In this document: positions 11,425 through 21,889 of the stretch, piece after piece
Position numbering within the stretch: the stretch's first letter is position 1
Layout of the letters: each line of letters begins with the position of its first letter
NCBI GenBank assembly: GCA_907165275.2
Contig: OU015669.1
Coordinates: 7,834,501-7,898,500, forward strand
Direction of reading: 5' to 3'
DNA from: Zygaena filipendulae
Taxonomy: Eukaryota; Arthropoda; Insecta; Lepidoptera; Zygaenidae
Length of the DNA: 64,000 bases
Notes under the pieces: generated by a model
Database searches by the model: none
Told to the model about the DNA's origin: nothing
What the model saw: only the letters and a program-made list of their open reading frames with translations
Program-made: the position numbers and the translations under genes

Positions 11425-12369
11425 CAATTTTAATACAAAATTTTTTGTAGACAAACATTGGAAAAATTTATGATTATATTGATGATTAAATACCCACATT
11501 GTACCTATACGTATATGCAGGTGATACAATAATATAGAAAATTGAGATAACTGTAGGTAGGTACAATGAGAATTTGAAATATGAAAATTTTCATTGTAAA
11601 TTACATTTGCAAACGCAACTAAAGCCGCAGATTTTGTGATAGAAATAAAGTAGAAACTTCACAACCTTTAATTAAGAAATACCTTAAATTAGTTCGCTTC
11701 TAAATGTGAGTGCAGAATATTCCATTTTACATAATATTATGTTATTTAACAACATTGTTAATTAATTAATTATGAACGGCGAATGTTTCATACGATTCGT
11801 TTCGCATTTTTAACGATTGGTCACACCGTTTTGAATGCATCGTTTTTTTTTTTTATTATTACCTATGGTAGATACATTTTTTTAGCAATTGTACAGTTTT
11901 CCGTGGTGTGATTTTTGATGATTTAATATAAAGTAAGAAGTATTCGCTGATGAATCACCACGAAAGTAGTGGTTTTGCTCTTACAATATTTTAATTTGTA
12001 AAATTTTAATATTATCGCTAAGAAAGGTGATTTAATATTATATTTATGACTTTCAATCCAGCGGTATTAGATAAAAAATCAATATTTGCGCAAAAAATTT
12101 TAATAATCTTATACTCAATTATAATTTTTATTAATTTTTCGTTAGTGGTCGCATCAACGCTAAGTGAAACCATTGAATAGAAACATGGGATCCTAGTTAT
12201 TTTTTTGCGTCACAAAGATTCACTAAGAACACGAGGGAGTTTTGATGTGACACATCTAATGCGGATGGTTTGATCGGCTGTGGGCATGGCGACCTTCGTC
12301 TTTGTTGTGTAAATTTCAAAAAAGAATACCACAAACTCTAGACCCGATAAGTTGTGCTGTCGTTGAGTT
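11425..12369. other. AT-rich non-coding DNA
   Basis: Nothing recognised except a direct TTTAATACAAAA-type match to the edge of the preceding repeat. Confidence 0.4.
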
Positions 12370-12568
12370 CAGCCCATCGAAACTGCCTTGAAGCAAAAGT
12401 TACTATGGATCTATGCAGTAACAGTCTTACCAACTTTGGAATACCCAATCCTATCCCTCTGACCGCGTCTTACATTGGCAAGGTTGGCACAAAATGCTTT
12501 CATAAATTTCAGCGATTAGGTAGTATGAAAGTGCCGACTCTTAAAACGTAGTAATTATTTGCTCAGTG
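12370..12568 (+). repeat. ~200-bp repeat (copy 2)
   Basis: The same blocks and order as 10870-11071, about 85-90 percent similar by eye. Both copies lie in the same orientation 1.5 kb apart, so an old tandem duplication is possible, but the sequence between them differs. Confidence 0.7.
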
Positions 12569-12774
12569 GTTGAGTTATTAATTATATTAATCTTGGTACG
12601 TCCACAGTTAGGTGTTAATTGACCATCTAACTTCTTAACGACTCGACCGGCTGAGATCAAAATCACACTTTTTTGTCGAGACAATGTGTTGCACTTATGT
12701 TGAGTTCCCAAAGGGATTCCGATATTCGCATGGTTCAAACTGTAGGGAATAGAATGTCAATATAACCAACGGAC

Positions 12775-12892
12775 TGTGGACCGATGACTTAGTGGAGGTC
12801 GTTGCAGGACGCCATTGGTTGCGGGAAGCGCAGGACCGGAGGCTGTGGCGTTCCTTATGTCCAGCAGTGGACGTCTTTTGACTGATATGATG
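12775..12892 (+). pseudogene. LINE reverse-transcriptase C-terminal remnant
   Basis: One frame reads WTDDLVEVVAGRHWLREAQD followed by a RRLWRSL segment, the pattern seen at the very C-terminus of many insect LINE polyproteins (WTDD...AQDR..W). It runs to a stop at about 12883 and is followed by a short A-rich stretch. Everything upstream is missing. It is cut off by, or lies next to, a Lep1-like element starting at about 12898. Confidence 0.7.
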
Positions 12893-12897
12893 ACAAT

Positions 12898-13090
12898 CAA
12901 AATAAAAGGCAAACCTGACTGACTCATCTATCAATGCACAGTCGAAACTACCGAAAGGATTTAGCTGAAATTTGGCATACAGATATAGTTGTAATGACGT
13001 TGGCATTCGCTATAAGAAAGGATTTTTGAAAATTCGAATTCCTGCGGGATCCCCGAAATTTCTGCGGGTGAAACCGCGGGGCACAGCTAG
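12898..13090 (+). mobile_element. Helitron-like element, GGCAAACCTG subfamily
   Basis: AAAAGGCAAACCTGACTGAC starts it and TGCGGGTGAAACCGCGGGG with CACAGCTAG ends it. It shows that the 5872-6180 repeat belongs to the same 3'-end group as the Lep1-like copies. Confidence 0.8.
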
Positions 13091-13515
13091 TGATCTATAG
13101 TGTGGCTGTGACATTACTTTAACTGTATGACATTTATCCTCTTGACGATCACATTATCCTCTGACATATTATTATTATTATTTATAATGTAATTTGAATT
13201 TGATAATGTGAAATAAATGAATCAAATCAAATCAAATAAATAAAAAAATAATCTATAACACGCTAGAATCCTAGTATTGCTTGTAGGTATAATTAGGTGA
13301 ATTAATTAGTTCCATGCATTGGATAGGTACGTGATTCATTTCGAATCCTTGTGAGGGGGTCGGAAGCCCTAGGTTTTTTTTTACCTTTTCGATTTGCACA
13401 CGCTAAAAGAAGCCTCTGTTTTCAATTGTAACTTAATATTGTGATGACTCCTCAATATGCAAGTTATGAGAGACGATGTGAATCTATATAATTATATATA
13501 TATACACAAATAAAT

Positions 13516-13884
13516 AAAATTCAAGTGTCTGTTTGTAATTTCAAATTAACAGCCTTTCACTAAATGCATACGGGACTTACCGGATAAAATCAATTTTTAA
13601 ATTTTTTTTTCTGTCTGTCTATCTGTCTGTATGTTCCGGCTTATCTCTGAAACGGCTGGGCTAACTTTGAAAATGTTATAAGGAGTAACTTAGGTTAGTT
13701 TTTATTCCGGATTAATTCCCGCGAGAAAAATTATACTATGGATGGTAACAAAACCAAAGAGCGATGGAATTCGATCATTATGCCATCTAGTACAAAGTAT
13801 AAAACAAAAAAGTCCCACCTGTTATCCTGGAATTCCAGCAGGACCTCGGAAATTAACGCGAACGAAATCTCAGCGGGCAGCTAG
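13516..13884 (+). mobile_element. Helitron-like element, AAGTGTCTGTTTGTAATTTC subfamily
   Basis: It begins AATTCAAGTGTCTGTTTGTA and ends CAGCGGGCAGCTAG. The same subfamily is at 40425-40695. The middle holds CTGAAACGGCTGGGC and a second TTCCAGCAGGACCTC core, so it may be two overlapping copies. Confidence 0.6.
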
Positions 13885-14149
13885 TAGAATTATACGTGTA
13901 AATCTGCGATATCTCATGACTTGAACCGATCATCAGCTGTGGCCTATGACTCATTGACAGTTTCGCGTACGGCTCGCACGCGCCGCTCGTCACACTATAT
14001 TTCCTATGGAAATACGATCGTACACTTTCGTAATTAACAATATCGGATTAAGAGGCTACGTGGAAAAATAATATAGTGGTGTAAATACGGTAACAGTTAT
14101 TAGATCACTGCACGCGAGTGAAAGTGATAGCTGCTTGTCTCGATATTAA

Positions 14150-14366
14150 GCTATTGACCGCGGTTTAACTTGCATTGATTTCGGAGTTTCCGCGGGAATT
14201 TCAGGATGAAACATTACTCTATGAGGCATGAGCTCTTCTATCCCTGACAACGTTTATGCAAAAATGCGTGATCATCTGTTCAGTAGTGAAGGCGTGAAAT
14301 CGTAACAAACACAAAGTGCAGACAATTGAAATTTTGCATGAATCTATATCTATACTAATATTGTTA
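14150..14366 (-). mobile_element. Lep1-like Helitron
   Basis: GACCGCGGTTTAACTTGC, TTTCCGCGGGAATTTCAGG and CCTGACAACGTTTATGCAAA are in order. The 5' end is near CTATACTAATATTG, and a GTGCAATAAAGGATTAAATA LINE-type tail follows to 14408. Confidence 0.7.
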
Positions 14367-14402
14367 TTTTTTGTGCAATAAAGGATTAAATAAATAAATA
14401 AA

Positions 14403-14603
14403 TAAATATAAAGAGGAAAGACTTGACTTTTTGGTTGTTTGATTGTTACGAGTTAACTCAAAAACTACTGGACCGATTTCAAAAATTCTTTCACCATTAG
14501 AATGCTACATTATCCTTGAGTAACATAGGCCGGTGTCACATGTGTCCGGAATTCCTGCGGGAACTCTGAAATTATCGCGGTTGAAACCGCGCGGGACAGA
14601 TAG
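14403..14603 (+). mobile_element. Helitron-like element, TATAAAGAGGAAAGA subfamily
   Basis: It starts AATATAAAGAGGAAAGACTT and ends GAAACCGCGCGGGACAGATAG. It follows an AAAT run directly. Confidence 0.7.
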
Positions 14604-14740
14604 TATATTATATTAGTATATTATTATTATTATTGTAAGAATAAGAATTTTATTACCAGAAATTTTGTTTACGTCAAATGAGTTTTGGATCCCGCAATAG
14701 GTCCAACCTGAATCTGGGGATATTCATGTTGTCAGGTGAA

Positions 14741-14844
14741 AAAAAAAGGACGTCATACCTGACGTCCTTTCTGACGTCCTTTTGTCCTGGAATTCTCGTG
14801 GCAAATCCGAAATCCATGCGGGTGAAGCCGTGGACAACAGCTAG
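14741..14844 (+). mobile_element. Lep1-like Helitron 3' fragment after a TGACGTCC triplication
   Basis: Three spaced GACGTC motifs (14749-14781) precede TCCTGGAATTCTCGTGG, GGGTGAAGCCGTGG and a CAGCTAG end. Nothing of the 5' half remains. Confidence 0.55.
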
Positions 14845-15169
14845 TTACTAGAAAAATACAATTAGGTATTGCACCACCCTTTTGTTCGTTCAGACGAGAA
14901 ATTAAAGGGCACAAGGAAACTGAAGACCCTTATATTATTTATGCGGGCCTTTTTTGATTGGACAATTTCGAAGCCTGTGATGTTTGCCGGAATTTGATTT
15001 CGTATAATGAACATTGTATATTGCCATTTCGATTTTCCCAGGAAAATTTATGTAAAGAAATCGATATCAAAATTAAAATTCACTGAAATACCTAATTAAT
15101 GGTATTGTGTGTTGACAAAGTAGGTACTGATTTTATTTTTATTAATTGAATAACTGATATTGTATCTTA

Positions 15170-15389
15170 CGGCCGCATTCAGAGTCATCTTTAATGATTA
15201 CTTAGTTAAGTATAGATTTTTAAAATAAAACTGTCGCAATCAGACAAGTTTAATAAATTAATGTTAATTGGAATTTAACTAATTAAGTTACATCTCATTA
15301 AATGCCAATTAACATTAATTTACTGAACGTCTCTGATTGCGGCAATTTTGTTTTAAAAATCTATACTTAACTAAGTGTGAGTGCGGCCG
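15170..15389. mobile_element. Palindromic MITE, PIF/Harbinger-like (copy 2)
   Basis: The same ends and arms as 10584-10805. The right arm has lost about 20 bases after CTTAACTAAG, so the palindrome is uneven. Flanks are TTA on the left and TAA on the right, so the target duplication is not exact. Confidence 0.85.
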
Positions 15390-15427
15390 TAAGAGTAAAA
15401 TTTTATGGTCAAGCGTATCTATCGTTT

Positions 15428-16322
15428 TTAACCGACTTCCAAAAAGGAGGAGGTTCTATGTTTGATTGTATGTATGTTTTTTTTTTTTTTTTTTTTTTTT
15501 TATGTATGTTCACCGATTACTCGAAGACCGTTCGACCGATTTGAAAAATTCTTTTTTTGTTTGAAAGGGTTTACTCCCAATTAGGTCCCATTGCCACCAA
15601 GTCGGAATCTGATGATGGGATCTTGGAGAAATCGAGGGAACTCTTCAAAAATTATAGGCACACCTATAGCGATTTGGGTATTTTTGATAGTAAATCGTTC
15701 ATTTGCTTTCGGAAAGCAAAATTTGAAGAAGTGGAACTGATGATGAAGACCACAGGTGGTCATCGGAACAACTCAAAAATAATACGTATTTCACGGGTTC
15801 CGATTGAAGCGATTTCGAAAATTGTTTATTTGTTTGAAAGGGGATACTCCTAAATTGATTCCATTGTCACCAAGTCGAGATCTGATGATGGGATCTTGGA
15901 GTAATCGAGGGAACTCTTCAAAAATTATGGGTACACCTATAGCGATTTTTGTATTTTTTACAGTAAATCGTTTCTTTGCTTTTGGAAAGCAAAATTTGAA
16001 GAAGTGGAACTGATGATGAAGACCACAGATGGTCATCGGAACTACTCAATAATGGGTATTTCACGGGTTCCGAATCGTTAACTTTAATATGGTTTCTAAA
16101 CAATTTATGCCCGTCACAATGTATATGGTGAAGTGGAACTGATGGTGATGTACTAGGAGAACTCCTCAACAATTAACGTCCCTGCGTCGGGAAAAGCAAT
16201 ATTTTGTAAAAGGTGATGAGCAGTTGACATTAGGCTATTGTAACTTAGAGAAATTACGAACTAAGTCACTTAAAAGTGAGAAATAAACAAAATTTTAACA
16301 AAAAAATTAAAACCGACTTCCA
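15428..16322 (+). repeat. AACCGACTTCCAAAAA repeat with internal 273-bp duplication
   Basis: The element opens ACCGACTTCCAAAAAGGAGG, passes a T24 run (15478-15501), and then contains two successive copies of a unit of about 273 bases. Landmarks are GATGATGGGATCTTGGAG at 15611 and again at 15884, and GAAGTGGAACTGATGATGAA in each. A truncated third unit follows to about 16200. A second ACCGACTTCCAAAAA copy near 16310 closes it. It is a widespread lepidopteran repeat; its ORFs (about 98 and 84 codons) are by-products. A fragment of the opposite end is at 31940-31985. Confidence 0.75.
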
Positions 16323-16685
16323 AAAACACAAAACTAAAAAACTAAAAATAAAAAGCTAAAAATAACAAAATACCGATTTAATCCAAAAGACAAAAACACA
16401 CGTAATATTATTATTGGTTTGTGCTACCACTGATCGGTATGAAGTCGGTGACAAGCCAAATATGGAGGGGGAAGATGGGCTAAGTCGACTCCCGCCACCA
16501 GCTCTTCGTGAGCAGAACAACCCAAGTGGGCAGACACCAACGGGCTTGTCACCGAATTCAAACCGATCAGTGGTAGCACAAACCAATAATAATATTACGT
16601 GTGTTTTTGTCTTTTGGATTAAATCGGTATTTTGTTATTTTTAGCTTTTTATTTTTAGTTTTTTAGTTTTTTAGTTTTGTGTTTT
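16323..16685. repeat. Large near-perfect palindrome (arms ~135-143 bp, loop ~85 bp)
   Basis: The left arm (16323-16457) and right arm (16543-16685) are reverse complements with few differences, for example TTTGTGCTACCACTGATCGG on one side and its complement on the other. Because the arms match, both strands carry ORFs with the same C-terminal 24 residues. The loop contains CGACTCCCGCCACCAGC. The left arm begins inside the ACCGACTTCC motif that closes the preceding repeat. It may be an inverted duplication of one end of that repeat. Confidence 0.85.
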
Positions 16686-17888
16686 AAATTGAGAAGATTC
16701 TGACGTATTTAGGTTCAATACTGGCACGTGAATACTGAAAAAGAAATAAAACTACACCATATTATAAGAGCTTACTGAGTTCAGTCAAAGTTACTGGTAA
16801 GTTACTAATTACTTACCTACATAAATATAACGACCATACGTTTTCTTTCAAACCTCAACTGTTTTCAGTTAAGTGACTTTTACTGTTTAAGTCATAGTCA
16901 TAGTCATAGTGATGCGAAAACGGTTGTATAATTTAAGTAGGTAGTAGACGAATAAGACAACGGATTTATAATTATTTGTATCTGAATAAACACAATGTCG
17001 ATAAAATGTGTGTTACCTAATTTCATAATTAATTTCTTGGCAAATTCAGTAGGTATTCTTTGTTCCATCGAAATAATTTAAAAAAGTACAAGTTCTAAGG
17101 TAGGTAGGTACGTATTTGAGACACTCAAAGTGGATGGCGTCACATAAAAATAATTGGGCCAAAGAATTGAACGTAGAATAACATGTCAATAATTCCAAAT
17201 AAAAAAAAAACAAAACAATGTTGCTGACGCGCAGAAAAAGAAAATTTTGAATTTAGATTAATTTGAATGAACATTAAAAAAACCGTACCACCCATTAGAA
17301 CTAAGATACGATCTCATAATAAATTTACTGTTGCAAAATAATGAAAAGATAGTACTGTTAACAATAAATTGTAAAAAAGTCTCTCACAGAGAACAATAGT
17401 AAGAAAATAATGTTTTTACATAATTACGCGAAACGTTCCGTTAAAGTGTTATTACTGTCTATTGCAAAAGGGGTTTCTTCAAAAAATTGTTTAAATAAAC
17501 AAAATGTAAAACAACGATTTTTGTTTTTTTTGTCGTCTGTATGTTTGTACGCATCACGTAAACGTAACTACGAAACAGAGTTTTCGGAGTTGCTTTGCTT
17601 ATGTTTCAATTAAAAACATAATATGTTTTGTTACTTATGAGATATTAAGTACCTACTTATTTTACTTTAAGAGGAAACGATTAGGGAGGGAAAAAGAGTA
17701 AGTTTTTAACAGATCTAATAACTATAGATAGAATCATAGCTATAAGTGTCAGCGTTTGCATTTTTAATGTCGCTGGCACTGACAGTGACAGGTGACATAA
17801 AACGTCATGTGACAGGTGTCAGGCATAGAAGCTGTCAACGGTGAGTGAGATTGTTATTGTGAGTTCGTGAAATTGGCGGGAGTGCATT
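16686..17888. other. AT-rich non-coding DNA
   Basis: A 67-codon ORF at 17410-17613 is AT-skewed and not protein-like. At 17760-17860 TGACAG/CTGTCA motifs cluster before the first 73-bp repeat. Confidence 0.4.
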
Positions 17889-17961
17889 GCCACTCGCGCC
17901 CTTTTTGTGAAACAGTAATTAAAACAGTTGCTTAATGTATTAATCGAGTATTATTTTCTAA
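17889..17961 (+). repeat. 73-bp direct repeat, copy A
   Basis: From GCCACTCGCGCCCTTTTTG to GTATTATTTTCTAA, identical base for base to 18218-18290 as far as I can read. Upstream is a run of TGACAGTGACAGG-like motifs and CAACGGTGAGTGAG, which looks like a splice donor. Downstream is TATTTCAG, an acceptor-like site. Confidence 0.85.
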
Positions 17962-18217
17962 TATTTCAGAAGTGCGATAAAGGAACCAAACATCCATGGT
18001 CAGGACTAAGGCGCTCCTGTGGTTGCGAAGATGCTGCCCAGCGCATCTAGGTTCTCAAGGCGCCAGGCGCAGACCGTGGTAGCGACGGTGCTGCCCAGCG
18101 CATCTAGATTCTCAAAGTGCGGTCTAACGACAAAACATACGACCGGAAAACCAAGTTAATCTGCTATGTAGTTATCTAACATATCTATACAGCGGTATTT
18201 ACTGAACATATAAACGC
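17962..18217 (+). other. GC-richer spacer between the 73-bp repeats
   Basis: This 256-base spacer holds two copies of a GCTGCCCAGCGCATCTAG block about 60 bases apart, each preceded by TGGTTGCGA or TGGTAGCGA, which resemble primer-binding sites of LTR retroelements. A short ORF from 17996 (about 29 codons) is not recognised. The whole could be a relic of an LTR element; this is inference. Confidence 0.4.
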
Positions 18218-18290
18218 GCCACTCGCGCCCTTTTTGTGAAACAGTAATTAAAACAGTTGCTTAATGTATTAATCGAGTATTATTTTCTAA
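18218..18290 (+). repeat. 73-bp direct repeat, copy B
   Basis: An exact second copy, 329 bases from the first. The flanks of the two copies differ immediately outside the 73 bases, so the repeated unit is well bounded. Confidence 0.85.
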
Positions 18291-18520
18291 CATAAGAATC
18301 ATAATTATTATTATGAGTGCCTATTTTAACTGTAACTAGGGCAGTGTACATAATTACAGATGTGAAGATATTGCAAGAAGTCATAATAAAACTGATGGTG
18401 AGTACATGGTAACCTCACAGACATAATGCTAATCTTACAGTCAGCATAAAAAGTACCTATTAGTTTTTTCGAAATCGACCAAGCCTTTCAACCACTTTTT
18501 CACTCGTTTCTTTATTTGAA

Positions 18521-18806
18521 ACTAGCTGTGCCCCGCGTTTTCATCCGTGTGAGGCAGAAACTCAAACTTCTTTATTCTTCATCTCCTAACAATAACAAAC
18601 GCAACCAAAAAAGAATTAGCAAAATCGGCCGCGGCCGTGACCAAATAGGGATTCGTCCTTAGTAATATTATAAATGTGAAAGTGAGTTTGTTTGTTTGTT
18701 TTCTTTGTACCGATCACCATGGAATTGTGCATGCACTTTTCAGGGGTACAGAAGGACATAGGACACTCTTTATCTCGAAATTCCCGCGGGAACCCCGAAA
18801 TTACTA
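18521..18806. mobile_element. Two Lep1-like fragments, opposite orientation
   Basis: A minus-strand 3' end (ACTAGCTGTGCCCCGCG, 18521-18560) is followed by a plus-strand copy (18656-18806). The latter starts TCCTTAGTAATATTATAAAT and ends early at GAAATTACTAG, lacking its hairpin. Confidence 0.65.
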
Positions 18807-18807
18807 G

Positions 18808-18925
18808 TTTTTATATTTATTATTTATTATTTTTAGTTTTTAGTTTTTAGTTTTTAGTTTTTATATTTATTATTTATATTTATTTATTATTTATTATTTA
18901 TTTATTTTTTAGATTTTTTTTACTA
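18808..18925. repeat. Low-complexity TTTAG/TTTAT tract
   Basis: Repeated TTTTTAG units (five in a row) pass into TTTATTATTTATT. It joins a Lep1-like fragment to a LINE 3' end. Confidence 0.7.
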
Positions 18926-18989
18926 TTTTTTAAATTTTTAGATTATTGTTGTTTTCTTTTTGTTTGTTACCACTGAAGTGATAAGTTTT

Positions 18990-19163
18990 AGTTAAGATTA
19001 TTAATTTAATTCTGGTATCCGCGGAAGACCAGCGTTGTGGTTTGCGCCACAACAATGCTGAGCGGAGACCTTTTTTGGTATAAATTAATGTATAAAAGAA
19101 TGTTAACTAGTACTAAGATTTTTGCCAAAATAAACTTTATTATTATTATTATTATTATTATAT
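18990..19163 (+). mobile_element. LINE 3' end with (ATT)n tail
   Basis: GGTATCCGCGGAAGACCAGC, GCGCCACAACAATGCTGAGC and AATAAACTTTATT followed by ATT repeats form a typical insect LINE 3' untranslated end. No coding part remains. Confidence 0.65.
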
Positions 19164-19192
19164 TATATAATAATGTAGATGAACAGAATAAA

Positions 19193-19517
19193 GGGAATGT
19201 GGACTACTTTTGAAAATCAAAATTCTAATTAGTCCGTCAGTTAGAAAATAAAAAAACAATAGACACGTATTTTTTGCTTTTTTAAATAAATTAAAATATA
19301 CAGAGATAAAGTGCATTAAAGTTTACGGTAAGGGGGTCGTGACGTCACTGACCGCTAAAACCGCCATACAAACTGTCAGAATAGTGACGTCACGCGAAAT
19401 TTCAACTCAATATATCGCCGTTATCTTTTGATTACGTAAAAAAAGAAAAAATACGTGTCCAATATTTTTTAATAATCTACAAGACGGACTAAAAAATAAA
19501 AATTAGTCAACATGCCC
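19193..19517 (+). mobile_element. CRE-bearing TIR MITE (copy a)
   Basis: The ends are GGGAATGTGGACTA and TAGTCAACATGCCC, with subterminal TTAGTCCGTC and GACGGACTAA pairs. Two TGACGTCA palindromes sit at 19340-19347 and 19385-19392. Other copies: 40943-41293, 59933-60250, 61574-61896 and a fragment at 26592-26715. Non-autonomous; superfamily not assigned. Confidence 0.85.
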
Positions 19518-19737
19518 AATAGGTAACGATAATAATGTCTTAGCATTATTATTGTTAGATAATAATATATTATTTCATACAAGTATTAGGTAGGCAACTT
19601 AACTGACTGACTGTACATAACATTAGTGAATTGGAGTTATTTAACTGTTTTCCCGCAAGTTCCGGCGATAGTTGCTATCGTTATAGCATATCACAGTTTT
19701 GTTTTAACGATCAAACTGATAATAGCAACAAGACCAA

Positions 19738-19938
19738 AGCCTTACTAGGTATTATAAATGCGCAAGTGAGCTTGTTTGTTTGTTACGTTTTCACGCTTTA
19801 CCGGCTCAACCGATCATCATGAAATGTTACATACATGTGGTCAGGAGTACAGAAAAAGACATAGGTTACCCACTTTTATCCCGGAATTCCCGCGGGGATC
19901 CCGAAATTATCTCGAGTAAAACCGCGGGGTTCAGCTAC
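19738..19938 (+). mobile_element. Lep1-like Helitron
   Basis: CTTACTAGGTATTATAAATG to AAAACCGCGGGGTTCAGCTA. The core GAATTCCCGCGGGGATCCC is intact. Confidence 0.8.
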
Positions 19939-20029
19939 TTAAGATATTCGCTTTTCGAAGTTATATTTTTTAGGCGTAGGTATTAGAAAAAACCAACAGT
20001 GCGATCTATAAAAACGCCAAAAAAAATCA

Positions 20030-20297
20030 TGTCTTTTGTATGGATTGGGAGCCCCCTTAAATATTTGTTTTATTTTAATTTAATTATTTATTACGTTTGT
20101 TGTATGGGAGCTCCCTTAAATATGTATTTTATTATGTTTTTTAGTATTTGTTGTAATAGCAGCAACAGAAATACATCATTTGTCTAACTATCACGGACAG
20201 ACGGACAGACGGACATACACATGGACGGACGGACGGACAGCAGAGTCTTAGTAATAGGGTCCCGTTTTACCCTTGGAGTGCGGAAATCTAAAAACAG
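20030..20297 (-). repeat. GGGTTCCGTAC repeat, partial copy
   Basis: On the minus strand it runs from a GGGTAAAACGGGACC end through a GGACGGACGGAC-type run and the AACTATCACGG block. Its far part, seen twice as an internal GGGAGC(T/C)CCCTTAAATAT motif, suggests a small internal duplication. The start of the family consensus is degraded. Confidence 0.65.
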
Positions 20298-20467
20298 ATC
20301 AAAGTTTAGGTAGGTACGTATTTTTTTTATAATGCTAAGTTGAGCGTTTTTTCTTCTTTAAATAATCAAGTTTTTGCGGTTTGTTATAATTTTTTTTTAC
20401 TAACATTTAATAAGTTATATTACTTTAGTAACTTACGTATTAAATAAAATTAAGTTTAATCTTCTTC

Positions 20468-20756
20468 ATAAATAAAAATGAATGCTTGTATGTTTGTCCT
20501 CTATGCGTTAATCAACCCTTGGTCCGATTGTGATGAAACTTTGACGGCTTGTTCTGCCTGCGTCCGCAAAGGTTCCTAATCCTGATATAAAGAGATTCTG
20601 CGGGAATTCCGAAACTCACGCGGGTGAATCTCCGAAACGGTTGGACCAATTTCGACGGGACTTTCACTGCTAATTAGCTGATGTTACAAAGAGTAATTAA
20701 GGCTACTTTGGAGTTCCTGCGCGAATTGCGAAACTCACGCGGGGCACTGCAGCTAG
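20468..20756 (+). mobile_element. Helitron-like element, ATAAATAAAAATGAATGC subfamily
   Basis: It begins TCATAAATAAAAATGAATGC and ends CACGCGGGGCACTGCAGCTAG. The internal ACTCACGCGGGTGAATCTCC shows a second partial 3' core. Relatives are at 21222-21503 and 45972-46211. It is immediately followed by another element. Confidence 0.7.
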
Positions 20757-20962
20757 TCCTACTAATATTATAAATGTGAAAGTGTGTATGTTTGGATGTT
20801 TGGATGTTTGTTACTCAATCACGCGAAAACGGCTGAACGGATTTGGATGAAATTTGGCATGCACGTTGTCAGGGGTACAGAGAAGGACATAGGATACTTT
20901 TATCCTGGAATTCCCGCGAGAACTCTGAAATTGCCGCGGTTGAAACCGCGGGGCACAGCTAG
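20757..20962 (+). mobile_element. Lep1-like Helitron, complete
   Basis: From TCCTACTAATATTATAAATG to AAACCGCGGGGCACAGCTAG, including the CACGCGAAAACGGCTGAACG block. It begins at the base after the CTAG of the previous element: a head-to-tail pair. Confidence 0.9.
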
Positions 20963-21221
20963 TATAATACAAAATTTGAAGTTCACAGTAGGAATTTTAG
21001 TAGAAAAAGTTGTTACTTGTTTTAGTCAAGTAGGTAATGATTATTTTGTTTGTTCAACTCAGTGTTATCACATTTGCGTGACGAAACTTTGCTCTGGCGC
21101 ATCATCATTCTAAATTTGGTTTATGATTACACATTTGTATATTTGAGTAAGATTATTATCTAGTAAGTTGTTCGTTGTTACCAACTAAAAAGTCGGACAC
21201 CAAAAAATTATTTATTTTTCT

Positions 21222-21503
21222 ATAAATAAAAATGAATCGCCAAATCGCTAGGCTCATAGCTTCAAAACGACTGCTCTCTGAACGACTGCACCAAATTGGA
21301 TAATTGTTTTTTTTTGTTTTCGGCATTGTCAGGACAAGGTTTATATAAAAGAAGTTCGGATTTCCTGCGGGAATCCCGAAACTCACGCGGGTGAATCTTC
21401 GAAACGGTTGGACTGATTTTGATGTTACTTTCACTACTAATTAGCTCATTTTATAAGTAATAAATGCTACCTTGGAGTTCCTGCGGGAATTCCGAAACTC
21501 ACA
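21222..21503 (+). mobile_element. Helitron-like element, ATAAATAAAAATGAATCG subfamily
   Basis: The same internal plan as 20468-20756. The 3' hairpin is replaced by unrelated sequence after GAATTCCGAAACTCACACC. Confidence 0.65.
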
Positions 21504-21730
21504 CCATCACAGCCAATTTATAAATAAAGAGCACATGAAACTTTGTACCCGCGTCAGAAGCGAAACTCAGAACGAAATCAGAATTATAATATTGTATTTT
21601 AGTCGCATCCAAAGAAACAGTGCTTATGAAACTTGTTGCCAGTGGATCTTCTTTATTTTTAGTTGCATTTTAAAAGGTACCCACTCCCAATCTCCTCAAC
21701 ATTTTCTGTTGGAAATAAATATTTTATTAA

Positions 21731-21889
21731 TCTATAAATAAATAATTAATCTAGAATCTCGAAAACCTATGAAGGTGAAATTTGGCAGGTAGATAGTATT
21801 GTAAGTAGGAGACGTAAGGTGAGAACAGATTTAAGGGAGTTCCCGCGGGAACTTCCAAATTAACACGGGTGAAACCGTGGGTAACAGCT
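21731..21889 (+). mobile_element. Helitron-like element, short
   Basis: TAATCTATAAATAAATAATT to GGGTGAAACCGTGGGTAACAG, ending CTATG. An internal TTCCCGCGGGAACTTCC core is present. Confidence 0.6.

Noticed and set aside
15557..15853. 98-codon ORF
   Set aside because: It lies wholly within the 273-bp duplicated unit of an interspersed repeat; the second unit shows matching frames broken by stops.
16356..16644. 76-codon ORFs on both strands
   Set aside because: They are produced by the palindrome and its loop; the shared C-terminus is due to the inverted arms, not to a conserved protein.
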